In this document: positions 11,149 through 24,200 of the stretch, in pieces
Numbering within the stretch: position 1 is the first letter of the stretch
Layout of the letters: each line of letters begins with the position of its first letter
Assembly: GCA_947044365.1 (NCBI GenBank)
Contig: OX345636.1
Coordinates: forward strand, 59,213,537-59,277,536
DNA: 64,000 nt
DNA from: Petrosia ficiformis
Lineage: Eukaryota; Porifera; Demospongiae; Haplosclerida; Petrosiidae
Reading direction: 5' to 3'
The notes under the pieces: generated by a model
What the model was told of the DNA's origin: nothing
Database searches by the model: none
The model's input: only the letters and a program-made list of their open reading frames with translations
Position numbers and translations under genes: made by a program

Positions 11149-12201
11149 ACACACTTACAAAGCAAGTAGCCCCATCTTAATCAATCTTCCAGCTTGTAAA
11201 AGTTTGATATACATGTACATGTACATGTATACACTTGTCCTCACACCCCTTCCTCATATGTAAAATCAGTGGTAACACCAGAAGTAATTATACAATAACA
11301 CCTTAGCTCACTATAATTATAGTTGATAATCTTTTCAGTGAGTACATACATTACTCAATGAATGAGCCTTCCATAGTAGATTCTTAATCTCTCATACATG
11401 TACATGTAATTATAAATTATTGTTAATCTAAATTGAGCTAACATGTAGTATTGAGCAATTATTGAATATTCTAATAAATGAACATCTTTAGAGAGTTCAA
11501 TTTATCATGTACTGTATGATACAAAGATCATGATGATAACTGAATAAAGAGTGTGTAACAGATAAAAACAAAAGAAGGGCTAAGCAATACTGGAAATTAT
11601 TTGTTGTACTTGTATTTTATAACTACACATAGTAGCCACATTCATTAGTGATAATAATTATCTTAACTAATAAGTTCTAGTGTTGCTTAGACTTCTCTTA
11701 TCTAGTGTGTTCTCTTGTATTTCAATCTTCATTCACTGGATCATCATTCTGTTTATATTAAGTTTCTGATGATCTACTTTATTATAATATTTAGTATATG
11801 ATCAATGATATAACAAAACATTCACATATTATCCATTGACTACATTACTGATATGAATGTACACTTGTATTGAGCTAATTATAAACCTGATACTATTTAA
11901 ATATCATTAAAAGGACATTGTTTGTATAAATTATAATTATATGTAAATTATGTATAATAATTATCTCTTGGTAGAGATGTTTACATGTTAGTTTTCATAA
12001 ACTCATCTTTAGGAATTTTACTGTCACAAACTTATTATATTTAGGAATCTATTATTAAATTATATTCATAATATTTTATACATAAGTATGTACATGTAAA
12101 TATACTGTATAATTATAATATAGATAATAAATGTGATTATATTTTACAGATATTTAAAATCACACTTATAATTGCTTCATATTACATGTCATTATTTACA
12201 G
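11149..12201. other. Non-coding, upstream of the first visible gene 1 exon
   Basis: AT-rich sequence, presumably an intron of gene 1, ending in the acceptor CATTATTTACAG at 12190-12201. No upstream ankyrin exon was recognised here or anywhere from position 1. Confidence 0.55.
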
Positions 12202-12276
12202 TGGGGAGATACAGCTCTGGATTTAGCAAAAAGATATCAAAAGGAGGAATGTGTGCAATTACTAGAAGAGGCTATG
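12202..12276 (+). CDS. Gene 1 exon: end of an ankyrin repeat
   Basis: 25 phase-0 codons. WGDTALDLAKRYQKEECVQL matches the ankyrin pattern (G.TALDLA......VQLL), the first helix and start of the second. Acceptor ATTTACAG, donor GTGTGT. Upstream repeats must lie in exons not recognised. The phase-0 boundaries match the ankyrin-like exons of gene 2 at 54588 and 62616. Confidence 0.75.
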
Positions 12277-15200
12277 GTGTGTAAAATTATGTAATTTTCA
12301 TTACTTGTCATACATGAATATATGTATAATGTGTAATTACATCACTACACTATCAGAGTTTCATTTAGAGGGGGGGGTGTGGTGGGAGGGGTCATTTGCC
12401 CCCCTTGCTAGAGTTTTGCACATCTTAGAGTTTTGAACATTGGGATCCAGAACATCATCAACAGGACGAAGGTATCTGAGCAAAGCCATGTTTGTACATG
12501 TTTCACACTCGCGTACACGTGTAAAAAAAGTGGGTGTGGCATTAAAAAATTAAAATTTCCAGAGAATTTAAATTTGTGGGAGCCAAAGCATAGCGAAAAC
12601 AGCGAAATTTAGTCCCCCTCAAAAATTTATACCCATACGGACATTTCTGATTACCTACATAATATAGTTCTACCACACAATCTATTGCTCTATGTGTACA
12701 ATATTTATACATTCCTAATCATATAAACCTACTCATATTTGTATAGTGATTATGTTTATTATTAGTACATTAAAAAGTCTGATTCTGTTACTAGTATTGA
12801 GATTTGGTAATTATTTCCTTTTAGAAGAATCAAAAAGTTGATAAGCATTTGGATAAACCTGGTAAGTAAATATGATATTGTTTTATTGGTTATATACACA
12901 TGTACATGTAGATTGTATTATTAATAATTGTTGTAATGATTGTAATGATTGTAATGGATATCAGGTCTGGTACTTGGCCGGGTTGTGTCAAGCACTTTCT
13001 GGGCTTAAGCACAGTTTATGAAGTGCTTTATTTGAAGTGCTTCAAAGCCCTTTGTCAATTTAAGCACAAATGTTAATTTTCTGTGCTTGTAGTTAGTTAC
13101 ATGTACATTCTGATATTTACCACTTTTCCTTGCAACTACATGTACTGTAAGAGGGTATACAACTACCCTTATCAGCACATGTGTGATAGCAGGTGTATAA
13201 TCAAGACAATGACAGCTGTAGTAGCACTTTCAAGTGCTTTAAAGTAATTAAGTACTCTAACAAAGGGCTTGTGCTTAGGGTTAAGCACATGCAGAAATGT
13301 TAATACTTGTATTTGTGCTTGTACTTGTACTTGTGCTTGTGCTTGTGCTTGTGTTTGTGTTTGTGCTTGTGTACTTATGCTTGTACTTGTACTTGTGCTT
13401 GTGTACTTATGCTTGTACTTGTACTTGTGCTTGTGCTTGTGTTTGTGTTTGTGCTTGTGTACTTATGCTTGTACTTGTGCTTGTATTTGTGCTTGTGTAC
13501 TTGTGCATGTGCTTGTGCTTGTGCTTGTACTTGTACTTGTTTTTGTACTTGTACTTGTGCATGTGCTTGTGCTTGTGCTTGTACTTGTACTTGTTTTTGT
13601 ACTTGTACTTGTACTTGTACTTATACATGTATTTATACTTGTGCTTGTGCTTGTATTTGTGCTTGTACTTGTGCATGTACTTGTGTTTGTGCTTGTACTT
13701 GTACTTGTGCTTGTACTTATACTTGTACTTGTGCTTGTACTTGTATTAATACTTGTACTTGTGCTTGTATTTGTGCTTGTGCTTGTAATTGTACTTGTAC
13801 TTGTGCTTGTGCTTGTGCTTGTACTTGTGCATGTACTTATACTTGTACTTGTGCTTGTATTTGTGCTTGTACTTATACTTGTACTTGTGCTTGTACTTGG
13901 GCTTGTACTTGTGCTTGTACTTGTGCTTATATTTGTGCTTGTGCTTGTACTTGTGCATGTGCTTGTGCTTGTGCTTGTACTTGTACTTGTGCTTGTACTT
14001 GTGCATGTGCTTGTGCTTGTGCTTGTACTTGTACTTGTGCTTGTATTTGTGCTTGTACTTGTGCTTGTACTTATACTTGTACTTGTGCTTGTACTTGTAT
14101 TAATACTTGTACTTGTGCTTGTATTTGTGCTTGTGCTTGTAATTGTACTTGTACTTGTGCTTGTGCTTGTGCTTGTACTTGTGCTTGTATTTGTGCTTGT
14201 ACTTATACTTGTACTTGTGCTTGTACTTGTATTAATACTTGTACTTGTGCTTGTATTTGTGCTTGTGCTTGTAATTGTACTTGTGTACTTGTGCTTCTGC
14301 TTGTGCTTGTACTTGTACTTGTGCTTGTATTTGTGCTTGTACTTGTGCATGTACTTGTGCTTATATTTGTGCTTGTGCTTGTACTTGTGCATGTGCTTGT
14401 GCTTGTGCTTGTGCTTGTACTTGTACTTGTACTTGTACTTGTGCTTGTATTTGTACTTGTGCATGTGCTTGTGCTTGTGCTTGTGCTTGTGTTTGTGTTT
14501 GTGCTTGTGTACTTATGCTTGTGCTTGTGCTTGTACTTGTACTAATACTTGTACTAATACTTGTATTTGTATTTGTACTGGTACTTGTGCTTGTACTTGT
14601 GCTTGTGCTTGTACTTGTACTAATACTTGTACTTTTGCTTGTGCTTGTACTTGTACTAATACTTGTACTTGTGCTTGTGTTTGTGCTTGTGCTTGTACTA
14701 ATACTTGTACTTGTGCTTGTATTTGTGCTTGTACTTGTACTAATACTTGTACTTGTGCTTGTGTTCGTGCTTATGCTTCTACTTACATGTATACTTGTAC
14801 TTGTGCATGTTTTTGTGTTTGTGCTTGTATTTGTACTTGTACTTGTGCTTGTATTTGTGCTTGTACTTGTACTAATACTTGTACTTGTGCTTGTGCTTGT
14901 ACTTATACCTGTACTTGTGCATGTTTTTGTGTTTGTGCTTGTATTTGTACTGGTACTTGTGCTTGTACTTGTGCTTGTGCTTGTACTTGTACTACGTAAT
15001 ACTTGTACTTGTGCTTGTGCTTGTATTTGTACTTGTGCATGTGCTTGTGCTTGTGCTTGTACTTGTACTAATACTTGTACTTGTGCTTGTGCTTGTACTT
15101 ATACCTGTACTTGTGCATGTTTTTGTGTTTGTGCTTGTATTTGTACTGGTACTTGTGCTTGTACTTGTGCTTGTGCTTGTACTTGTACTACGTAATACTT

Positions 15201-18200
15201 GTACTTGTGCTTGTGCTTGTATTTGTACTTGTGCATGTGCTTGTGCTTGTGCTTGTACTTGTACTAATACTTGTACTTGTGCTTGTATTTGTGCTTGTAC
15301 TTGTACTAATACTTGTACTTGTGCTTGTGCTTGTATTTGTACTTGTGCATGTGCTTGTGCTTGTACTTGTACTAATACTTGTACTTGTGCTTGTATTTGT
15401 GCTTGTACTTGTACTAATACTTGTACTTGTGCTTGTGCTTGTGCTTGTGCTTGTACTTGTACTAATACTTGTACTTGTGCTTGTATTTGTGCTTGTACTT
15501 GTACTAATACTTGTACTTGTGCTTGTGCTTGTACTTATACCTGTACTTGTGCATGTTTTTGTGTTTGTGCTTGTATTTGTACTGGTAATTGTGCTTGTAC
15601 TTGTGCTTGTGCTTGTACTTGTACTAATACTTGTACTTGTGCTTGTGCTTGTATTTGTACTTGTGCATGTGCTTGTGCTTGTACTTGTACTAATACTTGT
15701 ATTTGTGCTTGTATTTGTGCTTGTACTTGTACTAATACTTGTACTTGTGCTTGTGCTTGTATTTGTACTTGTGCATGTCCTTGTGCTTGTGCTTGTGCTT
15801 GTACTTGTACTAATACTTGTACTTGTACTTGTACTTATACTTGTACTTGTGCTTGTATTTGTGCTTGTACTTGTACTAATACTTGTACTTGTGCTTGAAC
15901 ATGTGCTTGTACTAATACTTGTACTAATACTTGTACTTGTGCTTGTGTTTGTGCTTGTACTTGTACTAATACTTGTACTTGTGCTTGTGCTTGTACTTGT
16001 ACTAATACTTGTACTTGTGCTTATGCTTGTGCTTGTAGTTGTACTTATACTTGTACTTGTGCTTGTATTTGTGCTTGTACTTGTACTTGTACTTGTATTT
16101 GTGCTTGTGCTTGTGCTTGTGCTTGTGCTTGTGCTTGTACTTGTACTTGTGCTTGTGCTTGTATTTGTGCTTGTACTTGTGCTTGTGCTTGTACTTGTGC
16201 TTGTACTTGTATTTGCGCTTGTGCTTGTGCTTGTGCTTGTGCTTGTGCTTGTACTTGTGCTTGTACTTGTATTTGTGCTTGTGCTTGTACTTGTACTAAT
16301 ACTTGTACTTGTGCTTATGCTTGTGCTTGTAGTTGTACTTATACTTGTACTTGTGCTTGTATTTGTGCTTGTACTTGTACTTGTACTTGTATTTGTGCTT
16401 GTGCTTGTGCTTGTGCTTGTACTTGTACTTGTACTTGTATTTGTGCTTGTGCTTGTGCTTGTGCTTGTGCTTGTGCTTGTACTTGTACTTGTGCTTGTGC
16501 TTGTATTTGTGCTTGTACTTGTGCTTGTGCTTGTACTTGTGCTTGTACTTGTATTTGCGCTTGTGCTTGTGCTTGTGCTTGTGCTTATACTTGTGCTTGT
16601 ACTTGTATTTGTGCTTGTGCTTGTACTTGTATTTGTGCTTGTGCTTGTGCTTGACGTAATTTAAAAGTGCTTGCACTTGTACTTAAGCACTTTTCCAAAG
16701 GGCTTCACACAACCCTGGTCTTAGAGTGGGCAACCTTTGGATTTATCCAGGATCCCCAACATACCACAGAAAGAATGGGCCTGGAATGGATCGTTTTGTA
16801 ATTTACAAATGACTAATCACTCCTTGTCTAGATAATAAATTGATTTAACAACAGTATTCAATTGATTTTAAAGCATAAAAATCTGATTTCTGTAGTATAA
16901 CATCATACTCACATAATAACAAGTTAATTAAGGACATAATATAATAAGTGACCACACCATCATGAATAAATTATTATCTAGGATCATTACTACTATTGTA
17001 GTCTTGTGTAGTCAAGCACTGCAACTCTACGAGTGACTCCCAGAGTCTTGTCACATGACTCTTGACAATTCTAATTAAAGCTTTAAAGCTGATTTTTCAA
17101 AATACAGATAATCAACATAACATTTGCATACGTGGAACAGTCTCCCGTCACCTTCAATACAACCCACATTACTTGAGTAGGTGTTTAAAATGGCAAAGCA
17201 GCAAAAACGAAAATTATATAGGCATGTCTTTAAACACGCGTCTTACACTAAATATCATTATCTATAGCTCAAGAGTTAGTTGACCAATAGCTAAGATATT
17301 ATACTATATAGATAATGAAATTCCTGAGAGAAGCACAGTTTGTCTGGAAGCTCTATTTGAACTAATTATGTTTTCTTTAATTTTATTGTTTATCTATACA
17401 GTATAATAACTTATCTATTTGTCCACTAACTCTTGGATTATAGATAATCATATTTATAAGCATTTAAAGTCATGTCTATGAATTATTGCTGCTTCTCCGT
17501 TTTAAACACCTACTCAAGTTAAGTGGGTTGCACCTAAGGACTACTGATATATCTCTGATCAAACACTATCCATACAGTGTATTAGACCATCTCTTGATCA
17601 TAGAGAGGAGGGGCTTGCTACACAAGACTAGCGTTCAAAATATGCAAATATTTCTGTCCCAGACCAATAAATAATCCCTTAAAGTTTTAAGTTTTATAGT
17701 TTGTATTAATACATGTATATTAGTTATATTAGGTGTTTTGGTTGTATGAATTGTATTGTAATACTGATTTTTTTTTAACTTTTTTTTCCATTTGCAGACA
17801 TTAATCGAAAAGTAGCCATGCAGAAGAAGCCTGAAGCAGTGCCAGGTACTAAATACACTTCCAATGTTTTCATAGTAAATAAGTACAATATCTTATACAT
17901 TGTACATAGCTACATTTAGAAAAGTTACCAAGGATAGCAAAACAGGTGTTTGTCAAAATAAAGGGGAGCAAACCCCTCATCTGTTTACATAAGCACATGC
18001 CCAACTAGGGAGGTCTGGTGACAGGGTTCCTCAGGAAATTTTTATATTACAATCTCTGAGATCACTTTTGGTTGCATATTCAGAGTAATGTTTCACCTCA
18101 AAAGATTGCAACTTAATAATTTGTTGTGAAACTCTACTAGTAATTTATTAATAGTACAATACTATATTATTTGTAATTCAGACATAGTAGTTACCATTCT

Positions 18201-21200
18201 AATAGTTAATTAAGAGCATAATATAATAAATCACCACACCTGTTATGAATAAATAGTTGCTAGGGCAACATGTGCAAATTTATCTGCTCAGCATACATTT
18301 ATTATACTCCCTGAGGGTTTTAATGATTGTATTATTTGTATTACATGTAGTGATAAAAGTTGTAATAGTCACATGTATATAGTTTGATTGGTTATAAAAA
18401 TTGTATTACTTGTATTTAGGGCTGGGACAAAGGTGGGAAAACAGCCTTTAAAGCTTCATCAGCAAAAGTGAACGAAAGTTCAAAGATTCACACGTGTTTT
18501 TATCAATGTTGGTCTTACCTTGATTGGCTATAGAAAGCCTCCAAAACAGTGTTATTGCTTTATAATGAGAACTAGTGTGGTTTCTGTCAGTGTTTCTATC
18601 AAGATTAGGCACCGCTGGACTAAGAAATAAGACAAAAGCAACCAGCAACACAGCCTCACATTTCACGGAACACGCCCACATTATTAGCCACAAGTGTGAA
18701 GTGTCCATGCACAAACATTAAAGTAGGCGTGGCAGCGAAGCTTCAAAGGTAGAAATGTAGCTTTGAATGCACAACCAACGAACGAAGATTGAACCTTCTA
18801 ACCTTCATTCCCACCCCTACTTGTATTACTTGTATTACTTGTATTACTTGTATTACTTGTATTACTTGTATTAGTTGTATTACTTGTATTACTTGTATTA
18901 CTTGTATTACTTGTATTAGTTGTATTACTTGTATTAGTTGTATTACTTGTATTACTTGTATTACTTGTATTACTTGTATTACTTGTATTACCTGTATTAC
19001 TTGTATTACTTGTATTACTTGTATTACTTGTATTACTTGTATTACTTGTATTATTATAGATAATGAGCATTTAAAGTCATGTCTATGAATTTTTGCTTCT
19101 GCTCCATTTTAAACACCTTGTATTAACAGGGATTTATACTATATAAAGCCCGGTTTGTATGGTGGTAACCACAAGCAAGTCTCAGACAACCTAAATTTTG
19201 TGCAGTGTCATTGTGGGTATATTTCCTGCAGACAACATTTGGGGGTAATTCTCCTATAAATTTATGATATTCATTTCTGTATCGCAATACGATATCACAA
19301 ATTGATACATACCAAAATATCGAAATACACTGTTAATTAAATATTTTTGTGCCACACTCATATTATGTTTGAGCACATGGCCAACTGAAATAGTGTGTTT
19401 AGCAGTGTTTGTTAGACTTTTCTAGATGCGAACAGGTTAGAAAAGAGTGGTAGACTCCAATTCATTAATAGTAGATACTATATTTGAGTGTTATCGTTGT
19501 CACATAAGTCAATTGATACAAAGACTTTTTGTTTACGTTAAGAATTCTACTCCAGTATGCCAAAAAAAAGTGTGTTTTACAGATAGTATTTTAGTAGTCT
19601 GAACTAGTTGTTGGTTGTGTTTCAGGTATAGTTTGTGCCTACAAAATGTTTGTGGGAGTGACCTATGTAGTTGATATTTAGTTATATCGTGATAAATTAA
19701 TTGATACTAAAATTTCCAATATCACCCACTGCTATCTGCTCACTGGCGTGTTTAAGGGGGGGCCTGGTGGGGCCCAGGCCCTCCTTGTTGCTTTGTAATG
19801 ATTAAAATAATTCTAATTAATGCCTCCGTGCATCATGGTTTGCAGCCCCATTGTAGGAGTAACTAAGTCTGATATGGACTGTGAGTCTGAGAGCATTGAA
19901 TCCCCACAGAGTTCGTCAACATTGCTAGATTCTCAGTTGTCATCATCAATAATAGCGATAATGTACGTAACGTAGATGCCGACAGACAACACCCATCATA
20001 AATGATTAATTCGCTTGCCATAGTAATATCAATACAGATACTAGGCCCCCCTGATATTCATGTCTAGACACACCTATGTATGTATCTGCTAGTAAGTAGA
20101 ATGCTATATTTGTAATTAAGATATAATACCACTCTTCTTAAAAGCTCCTATACATAGAACTATTGTATTGCTTATAATTACATGTATTATTATCAATACA
20201 TGTATTGAGAATGTCTGTTGATATTATTATCATTTATCCTAGTCATACAAAACTTTATTACATTGTATACATATTTGTTTATTTATACATTTTACACATT
20301 GCTATGATCTATTCACATTGCTATGATCTATTCACATTGCTATGATCTATACACATTGCTATGATCTATTCACATTGCTATGATCTATTCACATTGCTAT
20401 GATCTATTCACAGATGACAAATCTACTGTTACTAAGAAACAGGAGGTATCACTCCCAGGTACTGATTTGTGTTCCATATCAGTTTCATTATCATAATTTT
20501 AATGTTCTATATGAGTGTTTGAAACATCCCATAGTTTAGTAATAATTATTATCATTGCAATTACAATAATAGCACTTTCCATGTTGCTTCCTTCACCTTG
20601 TTAAGATAACTATACACTGTGAACAGTAATGATATAAAATATATTCCAAACATTTCTAAATCAGTTAGTAAAATTGTCCTCCATTTTCTATTGTCACATG
20701 AAGTGATTGAAGTTTAGCTGTATATAGGACTGAAATGAAAATTTAAAATCTGCTTTATCACCTAATGATCAAATGGCTGCTTGTGTTATTATCATTGGGA
20801 TAATGCTTGCAAGGTTTGGTTGTAGAAAATATCCAACACTTCCTAGTCACTTCGTTTCCATTCTGATTTATCATCATAAGAATGCTAGGGCAACATGTGC
20901 AAATCTGTCTGCTCAGCATCTATTTTAATGATTGTATTATTTGTATTACATGTAGTGATAAAAGTTGTAATAGTCACATGTATATGGTGTGTATTGGTTA
21001 TCAAAATTGTATTACATGTACGTATTTAGGGCTGGGGCGAAGGTGGGAAAACAGCCTTTAAAGCTTTGTTAGCAGAAATGAACGAAAGTTCAAAGGTACA
21101 TGTTTTTATCAATGTTGGTCTTACCTTGATTGGCTATAGAAAGCCTCCAAAACAGGGTTATTGCTTTATAATGAGAACTAGTGTGGTTCCTCTCAGTGTT

Positions 21201-24200
21201 TCTATCAAGATTAGGCACTGCTGGACTGAGAAATAAGACAAAAGCAACCAGCAACACAGCCTCAACTTTCATGGAACATGCCCACATTAATAGCCACAAG
21301 TTTGAATTGCAGAAGTGTGCAGGTAGAAGTGTAGCTTCGAATGCACAACAAAGGAACAAAGGTTGAACCTTCATTCCCAGCCCTACTTGTATTACTTGTA
21401 TTAGTTGTATTACTTGTATTAGTGGAAAGTATAGTATAATAAATATCTGTTATTAGTTTCAATTATCATAGGTTATTGGTAGAATACATTTTGTAATAAG
21501 TAGATGATGTCAACTTTCATACCTTAAGTCTACTTTTAATTGCATGTACTAATTTTAGCAAATTTAGCATAAAATTATTACGTGCTAAAAATATATTTCA
21601 TGATTAGGCAAATTAGACATGGCTCAGAAATTTACTAAAATTATACAAAATTGCGTCAATGCATTGTATTGTAAACACGATATGCTTCCTTTAATACCGT
21701 CACATGCAACACAAGTTATACAACGCAATGGGAGAATAAGATCTGATCTTTGCAACATCTGCATTGCATTTCACCAATCAGTTTTCAAAATTTAATCGCA
21801 ACACAATGGACACAATGCAAGGCGTTGGGTTATTATGTGAACCTAGCACCACAGTGCACCAACTTTAGTTTGGTTTCTCAGTTCCATTCACTTTTAAATT
21901 GACAATGAATCATACCAAACTGTACTCAGCAACCATAGGGGAACAGATGCAAATGCTGGTGTGAACAAGCACTGTAGCAGTTGGTGCATATGTTTGTATG
22001 TTAATTCCTGTGATCTCAGCTCAATTGTTCAATTTAGCATAATAAGTTTGTTACCTTATAATTATTGTTTGCACAAATTTGTATTCTTATAATGCAGGTG
22101 AGACCAAATCCACCATTAAGAAGCAAGAAGATGCAACACCAGGTAACAACTATTCTTTATAGTGGTTATATTTCTTGTATGTAGTAAGAGAATCGATATA
22201 TAATTATATATAGTACATACAAATAACATTCGTACACATTAATGAATAGTAAATCCAGCAGCATATCATATCTTCTGGGCCTTCTATTCCATATGTCAGT
22301 GTTTTCTAAAGTGTTATCAGAGAATATTTCTGGTGACTCAATTGCAATGACTTGGATATAGTGGTACATGAATACAAAATTAGATTCAGTAATTTTAAAC
22401 TGCTGACAATATTCTACGGTACATTTGTATCTAAGTGTTACAAGACTCTTATTTCTTATCATTTGTAGAGAGGATTAGTAAACCCAAACAAAGCACACCT
22501 GATAAATCCAACAGCCAGAAAACCTCTCGAGGTATGAATTGATTTTACTTTATTGATATGACAAAATTCACCTTTTATCTATTATGAATTTATAGATGAT
22601 CAAAAAGAACATGAAAAATTCAAGACACTGCTTGAATTAGCTTGTCGGGGAAAGACTACTGCTAATGGCATTGCTATTGTCATTGGAATATCTGGTCCTG
22701 AAGGGATTGAACTTGACATTAAAAACATGTCGTCAACCTTTGATGAGTTAAATTTCGCTGTCTTCTCTCAAAGCAATTTAACCTCCTCTGAACTGGTGTC
22801 CTTGTTGAATGTTGCTTCACATTTTGTCTATCCCCTCAGTTACAAGTTTATAGTGTTCTATTTTGCTGGTCATGGTGGTGTTGATAATGGACAAGCTTAT
22901 GTCCTACCATTACAACTCCAAGAAACAAAAGATCCTGAAAAGGTGTACATTGAAGAATCTATTGTTTCTCAGTTTTCAAGTGAAAAGTCTCCATCTCTTC
23001 AATATCGTTTTCGAATCCTTCTTTTTGATTGCTGTTTGACCACTCCATCCACAAGAAACGATCCTTCAATTAAATCAGAAAAATTCAGCCTTGAAGCTCG
23101 TGGTGGTTGCCTGGTAGCATATGCAACTTCCAGAAGCTACAAATCTGAAGGAGACATGAAAAGAGGAGGACTATGGACACACCATCTCCATCAGAATCTG
23201 AAGCTTCCTCTACCAATCAGCATCATTCTGGATCGAACACATGATGCTGTAAAGATGGAATCTATAGCTTCTGGAAGAGTACAAGAACCTAACTATCATT
23301 CCTGTATCGGTGAAGTTTATTTGAAAGGTACTGTTATTGTAATGGTTTGGTTAGAGCCACATCTCTTTGAAGAATGTGTATATTCATATCGTCCTCCATA
23401 CTATAGGTACAAGTGTATTTATATACACCATCCACAGCAAATTTATGCATGAAGTGTGACGAGTTTTACGCCTCATTAGTAATTATTATTCATAAGTGGG
23501 ATGAGTTACAATTGGCTTTGTCACTAATACATCTTCAAATGTTGTATATTTGAAGCAGGGAAAGAAAGAACTAAGCTTTCTATAATCTTATTTCAGAGTT
23601 TATGATAGGTTTTGGAAGTATGAGCTAAATTGGCTCAACAATGGTTATAGTGAGTGCATCTTTGGGGATACATCTTGAACCAATTAACAAAGAGTTAATG
23701 TTGTTAGTGAGAATATAATCATAATTACATGTAACTGCACCATCTGGCCCAAAGAGAGAACTGTGCAGTGCTAAATAAGAAGTTCTTCGGGCCAGTGGTG
23801 CGCCATATGACCTTATCAAAAACACTGTCCTATTTAAAGTATAAATGTATAGATAGCCTCTCAACGATTATTCATTATTTACTTTACAGGGGACAGTGAA
23901 ATCAAACTCTTTCCTGAGTCAACCTCTACTATAACAGAAGGTATGGAAGACATGTAATCATACTGCTACACATGTATAAATGAATGAATATCACCGCAAA
24001 ACTACCTTGCTGAGATATGATTGGTAAGCCTAGAATCTAGGCTCAGCATTTACATGAAACAACTAGACTGTCATATGCTGAGAGGCATGGCAGGCTGGGG
24101 ACAAGACTACATAATTCAAATGTGTAATAACAGATTTGAAATTTAGATACAAAGCATAAATATACAATCCGATTAGAGAAATGGCTGCCACTCATTATAT

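Larger units (their letters stand above)
17846..20413. other. Intron carrying hAT MITE, 9-bp array and 19-bp array
   Basis: Besides the elements listed separately, 18205-18270 duplicates 16915-16990 and 19063-19130 duplicates 17460-17520. At 19745-20075 a decayed element has ends CACTGGCGTGTTTAAGG and CTAGACACACCTATG and G/C-runs; its class is uncertain. Confidence 0.5.

Noticed and set aside
13269..16676. Many overlapping Leu/Val/Cys/Thr/Lys/His-repeat frames, one of 576 codons
   Set aside because: Period-six DNA gives open frames in every phase on both strands; no protein family is implied.
23328..23452. Continuation of the caspase-like frame past 23327 as true coding sequence
   Set aside because: A GT donor at 23328 in the shared phase 1, matched by the acceptor at 23889, fits the rest of the gene; kept only as a possible retained-intron isoform.
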